The notes under the pieces were generated by a model that saw only the letters and a list, made by a program, of their open reading frames with translations, had not been told where the DNA came from and did no database searches. Below, piece by piece: positions 31,445 through 46,550 of a stretch of 64,000 nt of DNA (positions are counted from its first letter, which is position 1; each line of letters starts with the position of its first letter). The translations under genes and the position numbers were made by a program. This stretch comes from Persicaria tinctoria. Taxonomy: Eukaryota; Streptophyta; Magnoliopsida; Caryophyllales; Polygonaceae. The stretch is from assembly GCA_037127255.1 (NCBI GenBank), contig JBANSL010000002.1, positions 12,878,001 to 12,942,000 on the forward strand, in the 5' to 3' direction.

Positions 31445-32398
31445 ATGGGGAAATTGCTGAAATGCAGTTTTATCATGTCTGTTGCAAGCTTACTGTTAGT
31501 GGTGATGCTTGCTGCGGGCCTAGCAAAAGGAAGGAAACTTGAAAAGGATTGTTTCGGAATGGACCATGGCGTTGGTGGTGGATTCGGTCCTGGTGGTGGT
31601 TATGGAGGAGGATGGGGTGGCATGGGAGGGGGAAGGGGCTATGGGGGAGGAGATGGTGGTGGAATTGGCGGACCTGGAGGCGGTGGTGGTGGCTATGGAG
31701 GAGGTCCAGGTGGTGGCTATGGAGGAAGTCCAGGTGGTGGAGCTGGTGATGGGCATGAAGGTGGTGGATATGGAGGAAGTCCAAGTGGAGGCAGTGGAGG
31801 TGGTCATGAGGGTGGCTATGGAGGAGGAGGAGGTCAAGGCGGGGGTATTGGAAGTGGAACCGGGGGTGACCATGAGGGTGGCGATGGAGGAGGTCAAGGC
31901 GGGGGTATTGGAAGTGGAACAGGCGGTGGTGGCTATGGAGGTGTGGGTGAAGGCAGAGGTATTGGAAGTGGAACCGGTGGTGGCGATGGAGGAGGTCAAG
32001 GCGGGGGTATTGGAACTGGAACTGGTGGTGGTGGCTATGGAGGGGGAGGTCAAGGCGGAGGTATTGGAAGTGGAACTGGCGGTGGAGGAGATCAAGGCGG
32101 GGGTATTGGAACTGGAACTGGCGGTGGAGGAGATCAAGGCGGGGGTATTGGAACTGGAACTGGCGGTGGTGGCTATGGAGGGGGAGGTCAAGGCGGAGGT
32201 ACTGGAAGTGGAACTGGCAGTGGTGGCTACGGAGGGGGAGGTCAAGGCGGAGGTACTGGAAGTGGAACTGGCGGTGGCCATGAAGGTGGTGCAGGTGGTG
32301 GCTACGGAGGAGGTAAGGGTGGAGGAGGTGGCCATCATGGAAGTGGTGGTGGAGGAAAAGGTGGAGATTGTGGCGGAGGTCACGGTGGTGGAGATTGA
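31445..32398 (+). CDS. Secreted glycine-rich cell-wall-type protein (317 aa)
   Basis: A single-exon gene. Residues 1-28 form a signal peptide: Lys near the start, then a hydrophobic core MSVASLLLVVMLAAGLA. The mature part starts RKLEKDCFGMD and is then over half glycine. It contains GGGYGGG blocks and a repeated unit of about 14-20 residues with the core GGGQGGGIGSGTGG, present about nine times. The C-terminus is KGGDCGGGHGGGD. Such proteins are exported to the plant cell wall; a precise role cannot be read from sequence. The repeat region makes long false ORFs in four other frames. A TATA box sits 75 bp upstream. The unit number is likely to vary between alleles. Confidence 0.85.
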   Translation: MGKLLKCSFIMSVASLLLVVMLAAGLAKGRKLEKDCFGMDHGVGGGFGPGGGYGGGWGGMGGGRGYGGGDGGGIGGPGGGGGGYGGGPGGGYGGSPGGGAGDGHEGGGYGGSPSGGSGGGHEGGYGGGGGQGGGIGSGTGGDHEGGDGGGQGGGIGSGTGGGGYGGVGEGRGIGSGTGGGDGGGQGGGIGTGTGGGGYGGGGQGGGIGSGTGGGGDQGGGIGTGTGGGGDQGGGIGTGTGGGGYGGGGQGGGTGSGTGSGGYGGGGQGGGTGSGTGGGHEGGAGGGYGGGKGGGGGHHGSGGGGKGGDCGGGHGGGD

Positions 32399-32843
32399 AG
32401 TTGAAGTGTTTGGTGATGAAAACTAGTTATGTGACATTATGTCATGGATATGTGCATGGCTAATATGCAACAGATTAGAGTGTTAACAACTATGTACTAT
32501 CTCTGTTTGCCAAATAAATTAGCACTAATTTACCTAGTAGTAATCCTACACGACCACACATTGCATCATATTCAATCAATCGATCATAGTGAATTCAACC
32601 CTAAAATAAACACACAAAAACACTTAAAAAACACAGCAAAATTAATTGATGACAAAATACATTAAGAACTAGCAGTATATAGGGCAACAGGGAACCGTTT
32701 CCCTAGCCCTTCGACAGAGGATCAAAACCCTAAACCGCTATGATACGAATCATCGGTGTAAAGAGGTTGACGAGTTCTTGTCTATATATCAATCACATTA
32801 CAAGAGGAAATGCAAAGAGGGGATTAAGTAGAGTGGGACTCAC
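32399..32843. other. Spacer between convergent genes
   Basis: Contains the 3' ends of the glycine-rich gene (+) and of TRM11 (-). Nothing else recognised. Confidence 0.6.
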
Positions 32844-35800
32844 CTAGACATACTTTCCTCTGTATTTCGGCTTTGAAAAATCTTTCGAGTTCTTTGAATC
32901 ACCGCTAGCAGTGGACAGTTGATCAGCAGGAGCAAACACCGCGGAGTGAAGGTTACCCTCTTCTAGCCACTTGAGATGATTTACTTTGAAATCTAGATGC
33001 ATCTTTCTTGCTGACTCTTCGATCTCTTTGGTATATGGTGCTATCTTCACCATTGTCAACAATACCCTGCTGTAGCGAAAGCTCAGGATCTGCTCACTCA
33101 CAGCAACTAATCTGAAGCATGGATGTTCAGGGAATTGTGGTTCAGCAGCGGAATCATCTTCTCTCAGGACAGGGTAGAAGTATACGAGTCGCCCACCCAT
33201 CACAAGCATCCGAGCAGCAAGATCAAGAAGATCATGCACACATTCAGCAAGACTATAGGCAGCAGTTGAAGGGATATGGTTTGCTCTCTTATCTTCAGGG
33301 ACAGTATATGCACCTACAGTACCCTTGAGCAATTTTCTTCCTCCAGATTTGCGGCCCCCGGCACGAACACCATACGGTGGGTCACAGATGATGGCATCGA
33401 ACATCTTAAGAAAGATCGGCCAAGAGAACTTGATCAGAAAAAGAACCAAGGGAGGTTGCAGACCACTTTCATAACATGACAGACCAAAACTTAAAAGACA
33501 TTGGTTTCACAGTTGCTGAAGCGAATACTAGAGAGTCTTAGTCCACTGTTCAACATGCCAATACCAAGGGATAGTCTAAATAAATTCTGAACATGCAACT
33601 ACGTATTCGGTTTCATGAATCATTATCAACTACATAAGAGGGTATGATTCATATGACAACTTTGAACATGCTAATCCAATACAAAGGAAAGTATACTGAC
33701 TGCTATAAAAACTTGAATAGATTCATCTAAACCAGAGGTAACTTTGAAAAATGTCAACTGAAATGAAAAAAAGGCAGACCCAGCAGAATACCTCTTTCAA
33801 GCCAGCACGCCAAGGGGGAAGGTTATTATCTGCCCTCAACAGTGCTATTGGTTCCGGCAATCCATACTGTAGAGATAACATGCATAACAGATTTGGTAAA
33901 TAAAACTAATGTCAGAAAAAATGATAGAAGCAAGTTATGAGGCCTTGAAGACAACTTTGTGCTGATTTAGTCGTTTCAAGTAAAAGCATAATTTTAGTAT
34001 ATTGAAGATGTGATTTTTGTTAACCTCCTCAACTTAACAAATATAAGCAGAATTTTCAACTTAAACAGAACAAGGCATGAAAAAAGGATTTGATTATTAC
34101 CTGCTTAAAGTTGCTCCACACATTACAATTTGGTCCACGCCCATCACGGACTACCCTAATGTCAATGTCTGCACCCTGAACAATGTCTATCAGAATTTAG
34201 GAATTAAAAGAAAAAATATTTTAATGAAAGATTTCCATGGAAAGCAACCAGTAAATTGATTTCAAACTGGAAAGATGGTTAAAGCAACTACCATGGTCAT
34301 TGCGCCAAAATGTGTTGCGGCTACAAGAATGCTTCCTGTGCCAACAAAAGGATCATATACAAGCTTCCCAGGTGCAGCTAGTGCTTGGTTAGCCATCAAG
34401 AAAGCCATTTCTGCATCCATTGCTGTTGGTCCAAGGTAAGTGCGACTTTTTAACTGATATGTTGGTATTAGCTTCCTGTCAGCAGCACCAATTTCTCTTC
34501 CGAAAAAGACTCTCTTCTCGACAATAGGTGGTAAACCATTATTAAATCCATAATCATCTGTTTCCATAAGCCAAAACTTATGCTCTGGATTTTTTAGATT
34601 CACTCGACCCTGAGATAAAAATTTGACATACAGCTCTACAATTAGTAAAAAGGCCAGACATTTAACCACAACTGTTACGAAAGGAATGGTCTTCTGGATA
34701 TGAAAAAACATAAACAGTACTCCGTATTTGATTTTGCCTCTGTCTTTCTTTAGAAGCAGTTACGTATAAAACCAGCTACAAATTATTAGTCAAAACACAT
34801 GGCACACATGGATCTTGTGCTAAGTAGAGATTTTTAGACCATAAATCAGAGGCAGCCATATGGTTTTTTTGTGATATGTCCACTGTTTTACTCGAGTTTT
34901 TGCAATCTCTATTTTTAGTTAGATTTTTTGCTTGACTTGACATTAAGTTGTAATGTAAATAACCATGAAAGGGAGCATTTCAGACAGCCATATTAAGTTA
35001 AGGAATCCTGTCACTCAGATCCCAGTTCTTTTAGGAATTAAAACCAAGTCACACTAAGCATACGAACCTTGAAAGGGATGAAAGCGAGCCTATTGATGCG
35101 TTCCTTTTGCTCCTCCGTGTTGAAAACCTTTCCAAAGCTGTCAATGTTTATCTTAAACGTACTTTCCAGTGCCAGGTAGGGCAACTTTCTCTCATTGTCA
35201 TATGCATTTACAGCCTCTTCCAGCTCTTGATAGTCGCTTCCTTCACCCCAGAGCTCATATATTCCCTTCACAAGTATACCTGCTAACTTGTCAGTTAACA
35301 CATAGCACACAATGCAGCACTACCGTAATCACATAGTGGTCCTTTTTTTACCAATCAGTCCAGAATTTTCCACAGCACAGAGCAGAGATTCCTTTACCCT
35401 ACCCCAGCAATCACCGTATGGAAGCACTCAGCCCCAACAGTTTAGGGCTCTTTTAACAAATCTCGGATACTAACCAAAAGGCATAACCGATTGTTGTTTC
35501 ATTTGAATCCCTAGAAATCACACTCGAATTTACAGAAACCTTGACGACTTGGTACCAATTCCTATAATAATAATCCTAATTTAAGTTCAGAACAAGCACG
35601 AATATCATCACAACTGTAATACGAAAATCCAATTGTTCTTCAAATAAAACCTAAAATCTAGATGCAAAGCCAATCACAGCAATAACAGTACATAGAGCAA
35701 TGAAAGAGAGAAAGACAGAGAAAATAATGCAGGAAACTGACTCCGAGTAGCAACGCTGCGAGCTACGGCCTCGGAAGGAAGATGAACCAGATGAAAGGGG

Positions 35801-35958
35801 GAATCATGGTGGCAACGATCAGGAAGCCTCCATTGCAGAGCTCGCGGTGAGGTGCTACCATCTTGTTGTTCAGAAGCGCCGAAGAGCTCAGCCAGGGCTT
35901 CCACCTCGGGTCTCCTGTAATCCAACAACCTGTGGAAGAACACGCACAAATACCACAT
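32844..35958 (-). CDS. TRM11: tRNA (guanine-N2-)-methyltransferase TRM11 homologue (485 aa)
   Basis: The catalytic subunit that methylates N2 of guanine 10 in tRNA with S-adenosylmethionine, working with TRM112 in yeast and human. Six exons join in frame: 35958-35742, 35279-35068, 34609-34292, 34175-34101, 33866-33792 and 33404-32844. The N-terminal THUMP-like part (residues 1-~140: FFHRLLDYRRPEVEALAELF, IYELWGEG) matches the human protein. The Rossmann methyltransferase part has motif I DPFVGTG (229-235), the acidic loop ADIDIR and the catalytic DPPYG (307-311). Length is close to animal and plant TRM11. The start is the ATG at 35956-35958; no upstream in-frame ATG was seen. All conserved catalytic motifs are present. 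Confidence 0.95.
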
Positions 35959-36629
35959 TTTCGGCTTCTCTAGCTCGCTCTCACACACCTCCTGTCTATG
36001 AATCTACCGACCTGCGCGTGAGCTCGTCGTCTTGGACCTCTTGGTGGTGACGGGCGAGTGGGGCGACTGCGTGCGTATACAGGAAACGGGGGAACAAATA
36101 TGGTGGTTATCGACTTCGTGTTAACCCCAGAAACCCGTCGCCCCGCGCCTCCCAAAACCCTGCTGTGCTTTTTCACATTTTTTCTCGCATTGGGGGGAAT
36201 TTTCAGAAAACCGCCCATAATCTTTGGTCTTTTTAAACAATGCCATCATATTTTTACTTTGACCCAAAAAAATAGTTGCCCATTTTCTTTCAAGAAGCGT
36301 GAACATCCAAGCCGAGTACATAAGACCAGTAGGTTTCACCCTAAAACCAATTTGCTCATACATGTACTTGATACCATAGGCAAAAGATCTGAGGAGAATG
36401 AGAGCGCAATTGCACACATCCTCGACTAGTGTTGGTGTTAGATGCATCGTGTGCATGGTGGTGGTAGTTTGACACAAACACGAGGGAGGAGTCCAGAGGG
36501 GTTAGTCGGTTAGGATTATGGCTGAAAGAAGGCGGAGATAAGATAAGGGTTCAGCCATACACTCGTACAGTGGTAAATTCACTTATTTAAGAAATTCGGA
36601 TTTTTAAAATATGCTCCAAAGACATGGAA
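35959..36629. other. TRM11 upstream region and spacer
   Basis: It includes the probable 5' UTR and promoter of TRM11. A minus-strand 118-codon open frame at 36121-36477 shows no known domain and is not called. Confidence 0.5.
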
Positions 36630-36922
36630 TATGTTAGAAAAGTCAATTTTCAAATACCAACATCTAAAGTTCTAGTATAAACTTTCTAAATTTGCCACGA
36701 CTACAAGCCTGCAATGCAAGAGCAAGGCATTGAAAGAAAACCCTCACCGGATGAAGCCAATGAATAATACGCTCTAAAGTGTGTTAGAAAAACCGATTTT
36801 AAATACCACCATCTAAAGTTCTAGCATAAACTTTCTAAGTTTGCCACGACTACGAGCTTGCAATGCAAGAGCAAGGCATTGAAAGAAAACCCTCACCAGA
36901 TGGAAGCCAATGAAGAATACGC
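36630..36922. repeat. ~150-bp direct tandem duplication
   Basis: The block with ACCATCTAAAGTTCTAGTAT... and GCAATGCAAGAGCAAGGCAT occurs at about 36655-36765 and 36808-36918, about 90 percent alike by eye. Confidence 0.8.
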
Positions 36923-36964
36923 AAAATTGGTGTGAAAACCGCAAATAACATCCGCTTTCTTGCA

Positions 36965-37030
36965 TTTGTAAATAAAGAGCGGTCAAACCCGGGGTTCGAA
37001 CTGGGGACTTGGGTACTACCTGCAAGTACT
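36965..37030 (-). repeat. Dispersed repeat with box-B-like core, copy 2
   Basis: Reverse-strand copy of the block at 18235 and 42365: AAATAAAGAGCGGTCAAACC then GGGGTTCGAACTGGGGAC. Next to it, GACTTGGGTACTACC(T/C)GCAAG is duplicated (37006, 37040). Confidence 0.65.
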
Positions 37031-37067
37031 TTGCTTGGGACTTGGGTACTACCCGCAAGTCCTTTGC

Positions 37068-37158
37068 AACTGTTCTGACAGTTGCATTGAAAGAGGATGT
37101 TAGGATGTTATCAGTTTAATAACATCCTCTTTCAATGCAACTGTCATAACAGTTGCAA
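37068..37158. repeat. Imperfect hairpin (~40-bp arms)
   Basis: TTGCAACTGTTCTGACAGTT then GCATTGAAAGAGGATGTTA pairs with TAACATCCTCTTTCAATGCA then ACTGTCATAACAGTTGCAA across a loop of roughly 18 bases. It may be a small foldback element. 37159-37463 beyond it has nothing else recognised. Confidence 0.8.
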
Positions 37159-37463
37159 ATTCTCTACAACTTGACAGTGTTTTAACATGTAAAATGCAAT
37201 AGGTATTTTGGCGAAGCTCTTTTATCAACCTCAAAATTTCTGATCAAATATGAATGTGTATGGTTCCCATATGAAACCAAACATTCTCTCCCGCAGACAG
37301 AAGGGCGAGCTTATTTAACAAAACCAGCAAGGGCTCGACACAGCTCGGCAATGAAACAAAAGTAAAATATGCTACACTATGAACAAGACAGATATGGCAC
37401 AAGCCAATAGAAAGAAAGTCTGTCATCATTCCATGGTCACTTGAAAGGGTTGAGTAAGGCCAA

Positions 37464-41849
<4,386 letters not shown>

Positions 41850-42038
41850 CGGAGAGCGTTTGGAAGGTTCGAGAGGGAGAGAGGTGAAAATGGGAAACAA
41901 TGCAGCGAAGTGACCTTGAAAAGAGTATCCTTGCGTATGAGCTTATAAAAGGTGCAAAGGGACAGGCCGATGCGAAATCTGGAAGTTTGAGGACGTAGTT
42001 TCAAGCAATCATGATCTCCTACGTCACTCTATTCACCA

Positions 42039-42330
42039 CTCCCCCAACACAAAAATATTTTGATATTTATTTAATCTTAAAAAATGTGAAAAATATATTT
42101 ATATTACTAACATCAATTTTTATATATTTCTAAAATTATATTTTTAAAAACCATGTTTTACACTTTTTAAAAATTAAAAAGGTAATATTTAACAAATTAT
42201 AATTATTAAAAAATTTAAAACATGATTTTTCAAAATAATTTTTTATGAATTTATAAAAATATATGTTAGTAATATAAATATAATTTTTTTTAAGATTAAA
42301 TAAATCTCAAAATATTTTTGTGTTGTGGAG
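42039..42330. mobile_element. Foldback MITE with ~45-bp inverted ends
   Basis: CTCCCCCAACACAAAAATAT then TTTGATATTTATTTAATCTTA at the left pairs with TAAGATTAAATAAATCTCAA then AATATTTTTGTGTTGTGGAG at the right, with few mismatches. Inner arms (ATATTACTAACAT / ATGTTAGTAATAT) also pair. No clear target duplication. It lies just upstream of the UGPase 5' end. Confidence 0.75.
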
Positions 42331-42364
42331 TATATAATGATGTAAGGGATCTTCACTGAGTTTC

Positions 42365-42425
42365 AAGGGGTAGTACCAAAGGTCTCCGGTTCGAAACCCG
42401 GATATGACCGCCCTTTATTTACAAA
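42365..42425 (+). repeat. Dispersed repeat with box-B-like core, copy 3
   Basis: GGTAGTACCAAAGGTCTCCG then GTTCGAAACCCGGATATGAC then CGCCCTTTATTTAC; matches copies at 18235 (+) and 36965 (-). Confidence 0.65.
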
Positions 42426-42492
42426 TTCAAGATGACATAGTTTCAAGGGCTATTTGTAAAAATAAACCACTTTTTTTATTGGATTTTCACAA

Positions 42493-42748
42493 ATATCTAA
42501 GTTTTGGGAGAATTACTTAAGTGAATTAGGGGTCTATTTTGACCAAAAAAAAAAAGTTAACATCTTGGGTCGGTTGCAGGTTGAATATCAGAATGATGCA
42601 CGTGACGAGGAAAGGTTTTCAAAAATATCTAAGTTTTGGGAGAATTACTTAAATGAATTAGGGGTCTATTTTGACCCCCCCAAAAAAAAAGTTAACATCT
42701 TAGGTCGGTTGCAGGTTGAATCTCATAATGAGGCACGTGACGAGGAAA
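42493..42748. repeat. ~125-bp tandem duplication
   Basis: The block from TTTTGGGAGAATTACTTAA to GCACGTGACGAGGAAAGG occurs twice (about 42502-42617 and 42631-42750), with a variable A/C run in the middle. Confidence 0.85.
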
Positions 42749-42759
42749 GGGGATTTAGT

Positions 42760-43520
42760 GAGATATGAGTTTGGCGCCAAAACAAGGTGAAGGGATGAGT
42801 GATATGATGGTTGGATTTAGATATCTTTTACCCGTTGCATGTTGTAAAAGGGGAGGAGCCTCCCGTTTTCTCCCTTCTCTCACATTTATGCAAGAGAAAG
42901 AGATAGAAAAAGAGATGGAGAACGTTCCACCATGGAAGACAAACTCTCAGCTTGTAGTTCTAGTTGCTGAGCACTCGTCGCATTCATTCAGTGCCCCTGT
43001 CAATGATCGAAATCCCGGTGTCACCTTGATTTCCCATAAACCTTTCTTCTCATATGCAATGGGTAAGTGTATTTGACGAAGTACTCCTCATCTATGGCGA
43101 AAAAGTAGATACCTACGTACCTTTCTTTTCACCACTCGTTTCATTTTCAGGTGGAAATGCCTTGGTATGCGTCACTCATCTTCGATGGTTGTTGGAGGAG
43201 GATTGGCGCCAAAACATGGTTGACAAGACAACCAATTACAAAGGGATAAAGGGATGTGATAGGAGAATTTCCATCCATTTTATCGCATATAAAAGGAGAT
43301 AAGGGAAAGAGTCAATCACTTTCTTCATCTTCCTACCTAATCAAAGCCAAAGGTATTGGGGAAGAAGTTACTCTTTGAGAAGATGAACGAAAGGAGTCTT
43401 CATAAGTGGAAAACACCAACGAATAACGACTAAGGAAGAAGACACAAAGCCAAACACATAAACTAAACCGAGGAAGAATAAGCACACCCCTACGAAAAAA
43501 GGAAAACCTTAGATAGGAGA
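42760..43520. other. Spacer with no recognised gene
   Basis: Short open frames on the plus strand (42765-43302) show no known domain and have no splice-compatible partner. Possibly transposon-derived, given the RNase H remnant that follows. Confidence 0.45.
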
Positions 43521-43970
43521 AAACCGTTAGGTGATTGGTTGAAGCTAAATTTTGATGGTTCTCGTTTAACTTCAGGTTCGACTTTGGCTGGATGGATTAT
43601 TAGATACCACAATGTATATATGATCTCCTACGAAGCTGATTTTTACTTTGTTTCCACATCGATTCAGACATAAATCATAGGGCTTCGTCTTGGTATCCTT
43701 GCAGCACAACTGCACAAGCCTTTGGTGAGTCGAGACTACTGTTCGAAGGTAACGACTTCATGATCATCGATAGCCTAAAAGCCATTTGGTCTTATTCATG
43801 GGAAAGAAATTATGCTATCGGATACGCTCTTTCTTTTGCAATCGTTTGAGAGAACGAAGTACACCTACATCTTCGGAGAAATTAATAAAGTTGCAGATTT
43901 GACACCTAGTATTCAATTCTCCAACGACTCCGGTTCCTGGCTTCTCATCTCGAACTTCTAATTGTCGTCC
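43520..43970 (+). pseudogene. LINE-type RNase H remnant
   Basis: Plus-strand translation from about 43527 reads GDWLKLNFDGSRLTSGSTLA then GWIIRYHNVYMISYEADF. This is the start of the RNase H-like domain (catalytic Asp in NFDGS) of plant non-LTR retroelement proteins. Stops and frame changes follow, with a further piece near 43740-43850 (LLFEGNDFMIIDSLKAIWSY). Broken and not expected to act. Confidence 0.6.
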
Positions 43971-44514
43971 GTAAGGACGCACTCGTGTGGTGGACTAGCA
44001 GAGATTAAAATATTGCCCTTAAAAAAATGATACACATCTATACTACTAAATACATTGGTGTTCGCACAAAAATAATGTTGTGCTCCGTTAAATGTTAATG
44101 CATTGCAAATTTGCAATCCAACACCCCCTAATTGTATGGTGCTTGCCTTCCCTGCGGTGACGCTGATGGTGATAGCGACGTGAACCAGTTCTTTCTTCTT
44201 CTTCCTCTCTCGCTTTCCCTTCCTCTGAAATTTTGGTTTCGTTTGTTGCTCGAAAACGAACCCTTAACTCTCACTTCACACTTCGTTGCTTCTCCCCTCC
44301 CATCTTAGCTGCCGCTGTCGTTGTTCGTTGGCCCATTCCCATCCCTCATCTCATCCTCAACACTCCACCCCTCGTCAAAACACCTCCGGAATTGAAACCC
44401 CAACTTCTTTCCCCCCCCTCCCCCTAATCCAGCCTCCCTCAATCAGGATTCGAGACAATCAATTTTGATTTTATGTGACGAAGCCCCGATTTCCCCAATT
44501 CCTCAGAGAGAGTT
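43971..44514 (+). other. Upstream region of the PC-esterase-like gene
   Basis: The last ~300 bases are CT-rich, typical of a plant 5' UTR. No ORF of note and no clear TATA box. Confidence 0.4.
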
Positions 44515-45636
44515 ATGATCGGCGCCGTGCAATTGGGGGTGGCGGCGGCGTCAATCGTGATCCTGGTTCCGATGGGGTTGGCCGGTTGGCATCTCAGCCG
44601 CAACAAGATGCTCTTCTTCAGCGGCGCCCTCTTCATCTCCCTCGCCGTCGCCGTCCACCTCTCCCCTTACTTCCCCTCTCTCTCCGACTTCCTCCCCGCC
44701 ACCACCGCCCCTTCCCTCTCTTCCTCGTCAATCGTCGTCGTACAGAACCGCCATTCTTGCCTCCCCCTCCTCCACCACATCGCCTGGGCCAACAATCTCC
44801 ACGCGCCGAGCTCGAATTCGACCCGATCGGAGCGTTCTTGGAGCTGGTCTAGATCCGACCCGCGCGTGATGTCTTGCGATTTCCAGAGGCTTCGACAACC
44901 CGACGCTAAGGATCTGCTCAACGGCTCCTGGATTGTGATCGCCGGTGACTCTCAGGCGCGTTTGTTCACCCTCTCGCTGTTGAATCTGATCCTCGGCGAA
45001 GACCAGGCGGAGTCTGTTCACGGGGATCTGTTTAAGAGGCATAGCGATTATCAGATTACCGTGGATGCTATCGGATTGAAGGTGGATTTCATCTGGGCGC
45101 CTTACCTTACCAATTTGACGCGATTTGTGATGGACTTGAACAGGAATAAGCAGGCCCCGGATGTTCTGGTAATGGGGTCCGGGCTATGGCATATGCTCCA
45201 TATCACCAATGCAACAGATTACGGTCTCCAATTGCAGTTGCTCAGCAAATCATTGATGTCTTTTCTCTTGCCGATTTCACCTGATATTGGAGCTGGGATT
45301 GATAGGATGGATCCAGGTTCAGCCTCTGGTCGATCCCAGCCACACCTGTTCTGGCTTGGATTGCCAGTGTTGATAAACTCGATGCTGAATACAGAGGAGA
45401 AGAGGGAGAAGATGACCAGCTTCACTCAGGATGCTTACAGCTATAGGCTTCGCCATGGTAGTAAGCTGTTGCGTGATACGGATGGCCCAATGTTCTTGTT
45501 GGATGTGGGTTCGTTGAGTGGGAATTGCGGTGCTGGTTGTGCCGAAGATGGGATGCATTATCATGGGATTGTCTATGAAGCTGCAGTTCAGATCATGCTG
45601 AATGCATTGCTGATTGAATCTGAACAGAAATTATAG
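44515..45636 (+). CDS. PC-esterase/TBL-like membrane protein (373 aa)
   Basis: Single-exon gene. Two hydrophobic segments at the N-terminus (~8-26 and 31-50) suggest a Golgi or other endomembrane anchor. The lumenal part has the SGNH/PC-esterase signature: GDSQ at 144-147 within SWIVIAGDSQARLF, VMGSGLWHML in the middle and DGMHY at 345-349 giving the Asp-x-x-His pair. In plants this fold is used by TBL/PMR5 polysaccharide O-acetyltransferases. The sequence is shorter than typical TBLs and lacks their Cys-rich TBL domain in recognisable form, so the substrate is uncertain. The start is the first ATG of the open frame, 18 bases after a stop-free leader. A generic esterase role is the alternative. 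Confidence 0.8.
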   Translation: MIGAVQLGVAAASIVILVPMGLAGWHLSRNKMLFFSGALFISLAVAVHLSPYFPSLSDFLPATTAPSLSSSSIVVVQNRHSCLPLLHHIAWANNLHAPSSNSTRSERSWSWSRSDPRVMSCDFQRLRQPDAKDLLNGSWIVIAGDSQARLFTLSLLNLILGEDQAESVHGDLFKRHSDYQITVDAIGLKVDFIWAPYLTNLTRFVMDLNRNKQAPDVLVMGSGLWHMLHITNATDYGLQLQLLSKSLMSFLLPISPDIGAGIDRMDPGSASGRSQPHLFWLGLPVLINSMLNTEEKREKMTSFTQDAYSYRLRHGSKLLRDTDGPMFLLDVGSLSGNCGAGCAEDGMHYHGIVYEAAVQIMLNALLIESEQKL

Positions 45637-46155
45637 CTAGGAAAACTCAACTGGAAAATAGAGGTGCTAGATGATTTTTAAAGAGCTAAGCCATGGCTCT
45701 TGTATCATGTGGAAGAGGTCAGGTTGTTTCGGATCAAAATTGCGAGACTTTTGTGTTTAAAAGAGGTATTCTTCCTTTCTGCATCTTTGGTAGAATCTGT
45801 GGTTATCAAAGTAGGGTTACACTTTTAGTTGTTTTATTCCCTTTGAGGGCGAAGTAAGTAGGGATATTTGATTCTTTGAACTTGTTGAATATTTGCTTGC
45901 TTGCATACTTTGTATCAACATGGGACGGGACTCGGGAGGTTGTGTATTTGTGTTCTATAGGCCAATGATGAGATGTGGGAAAAACTAACACATCTTTTTT
46001 TTTGTTGTTGCTGAGGAAATACAGTATGTTATGATATTCAAGGAACTGATAGTAAAAGCAAGAATCAACATGTGTGCTGAAATAATTTCCATACCTGTTC
46101 CTCAAGTTCTGTTAGATTAGCGAAGATGATGAGGCTTCTAACATTGAATTTATTG
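45637..46155 (+). other. 3' UTR and spacer
   Basis: No gene recognised. Probable 3' UTR of the PC-esterase-like gene in the first ~250 bases. Confidence 0.5.
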
Positions 46156-46550
46156 ATCTTATCATTGTTTGCAATTTGTTGAATCATATTTTGTGCATGA
46201 ACTTGTGCAATTGTGATGTGATTGGTTTGTTCGGGTTTGTAAAACACTTCGATCCCCCTTCATGGCATGAGGCCATGTAGAATGATAGAGTTGCAGTAAA
46301 TGGCAAATGTGCTAGATGCCTAGATAGCCATAGAGATGTTATTATATGTTCCAGTCAAATGTGCATCATTGTTTGCAATTTGTTGAATCATAATTTGTGC
46401 ATGAACTAGTGCAATTATGATGTAATTGGTTTTTAAAACACTTTAATTCCCTTTTAAGGCGCGAAGTCATGTAGCATGATAAAGTTGCAGTAAATGTCAA
46501 ATTTGCTAGATAGTTGCAGAGGTGTTATTAGCTGTTCTAGTCAAATGTGA
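46156..46550. repeat. ~205-bp tandem duplication
   Basis: The block starting ATCATTGTTTGCAATTTGTT and ending near GTTCCAGTCAAATGTG occurs at 46156-46363 and again at 46367-46548, diverged by substitutions and small deletions. Confidence 0.8.

Noticed and set aside
31473..32426. Long open frames of 287 and 295 codons overlapping the glycine-rich gene on both strands
   Set aside because: They are products of the GGN-type codon repeat read in other frames. Only the 317-aa frame has a signal peptide, a TATA box at the right distance and a known protein type.
36121..36477. 118-codon minus-strand frame upstream of TRM11
   Set aside because: No domain, no conserved motif, and it overlaps the TRM11 promoter region.
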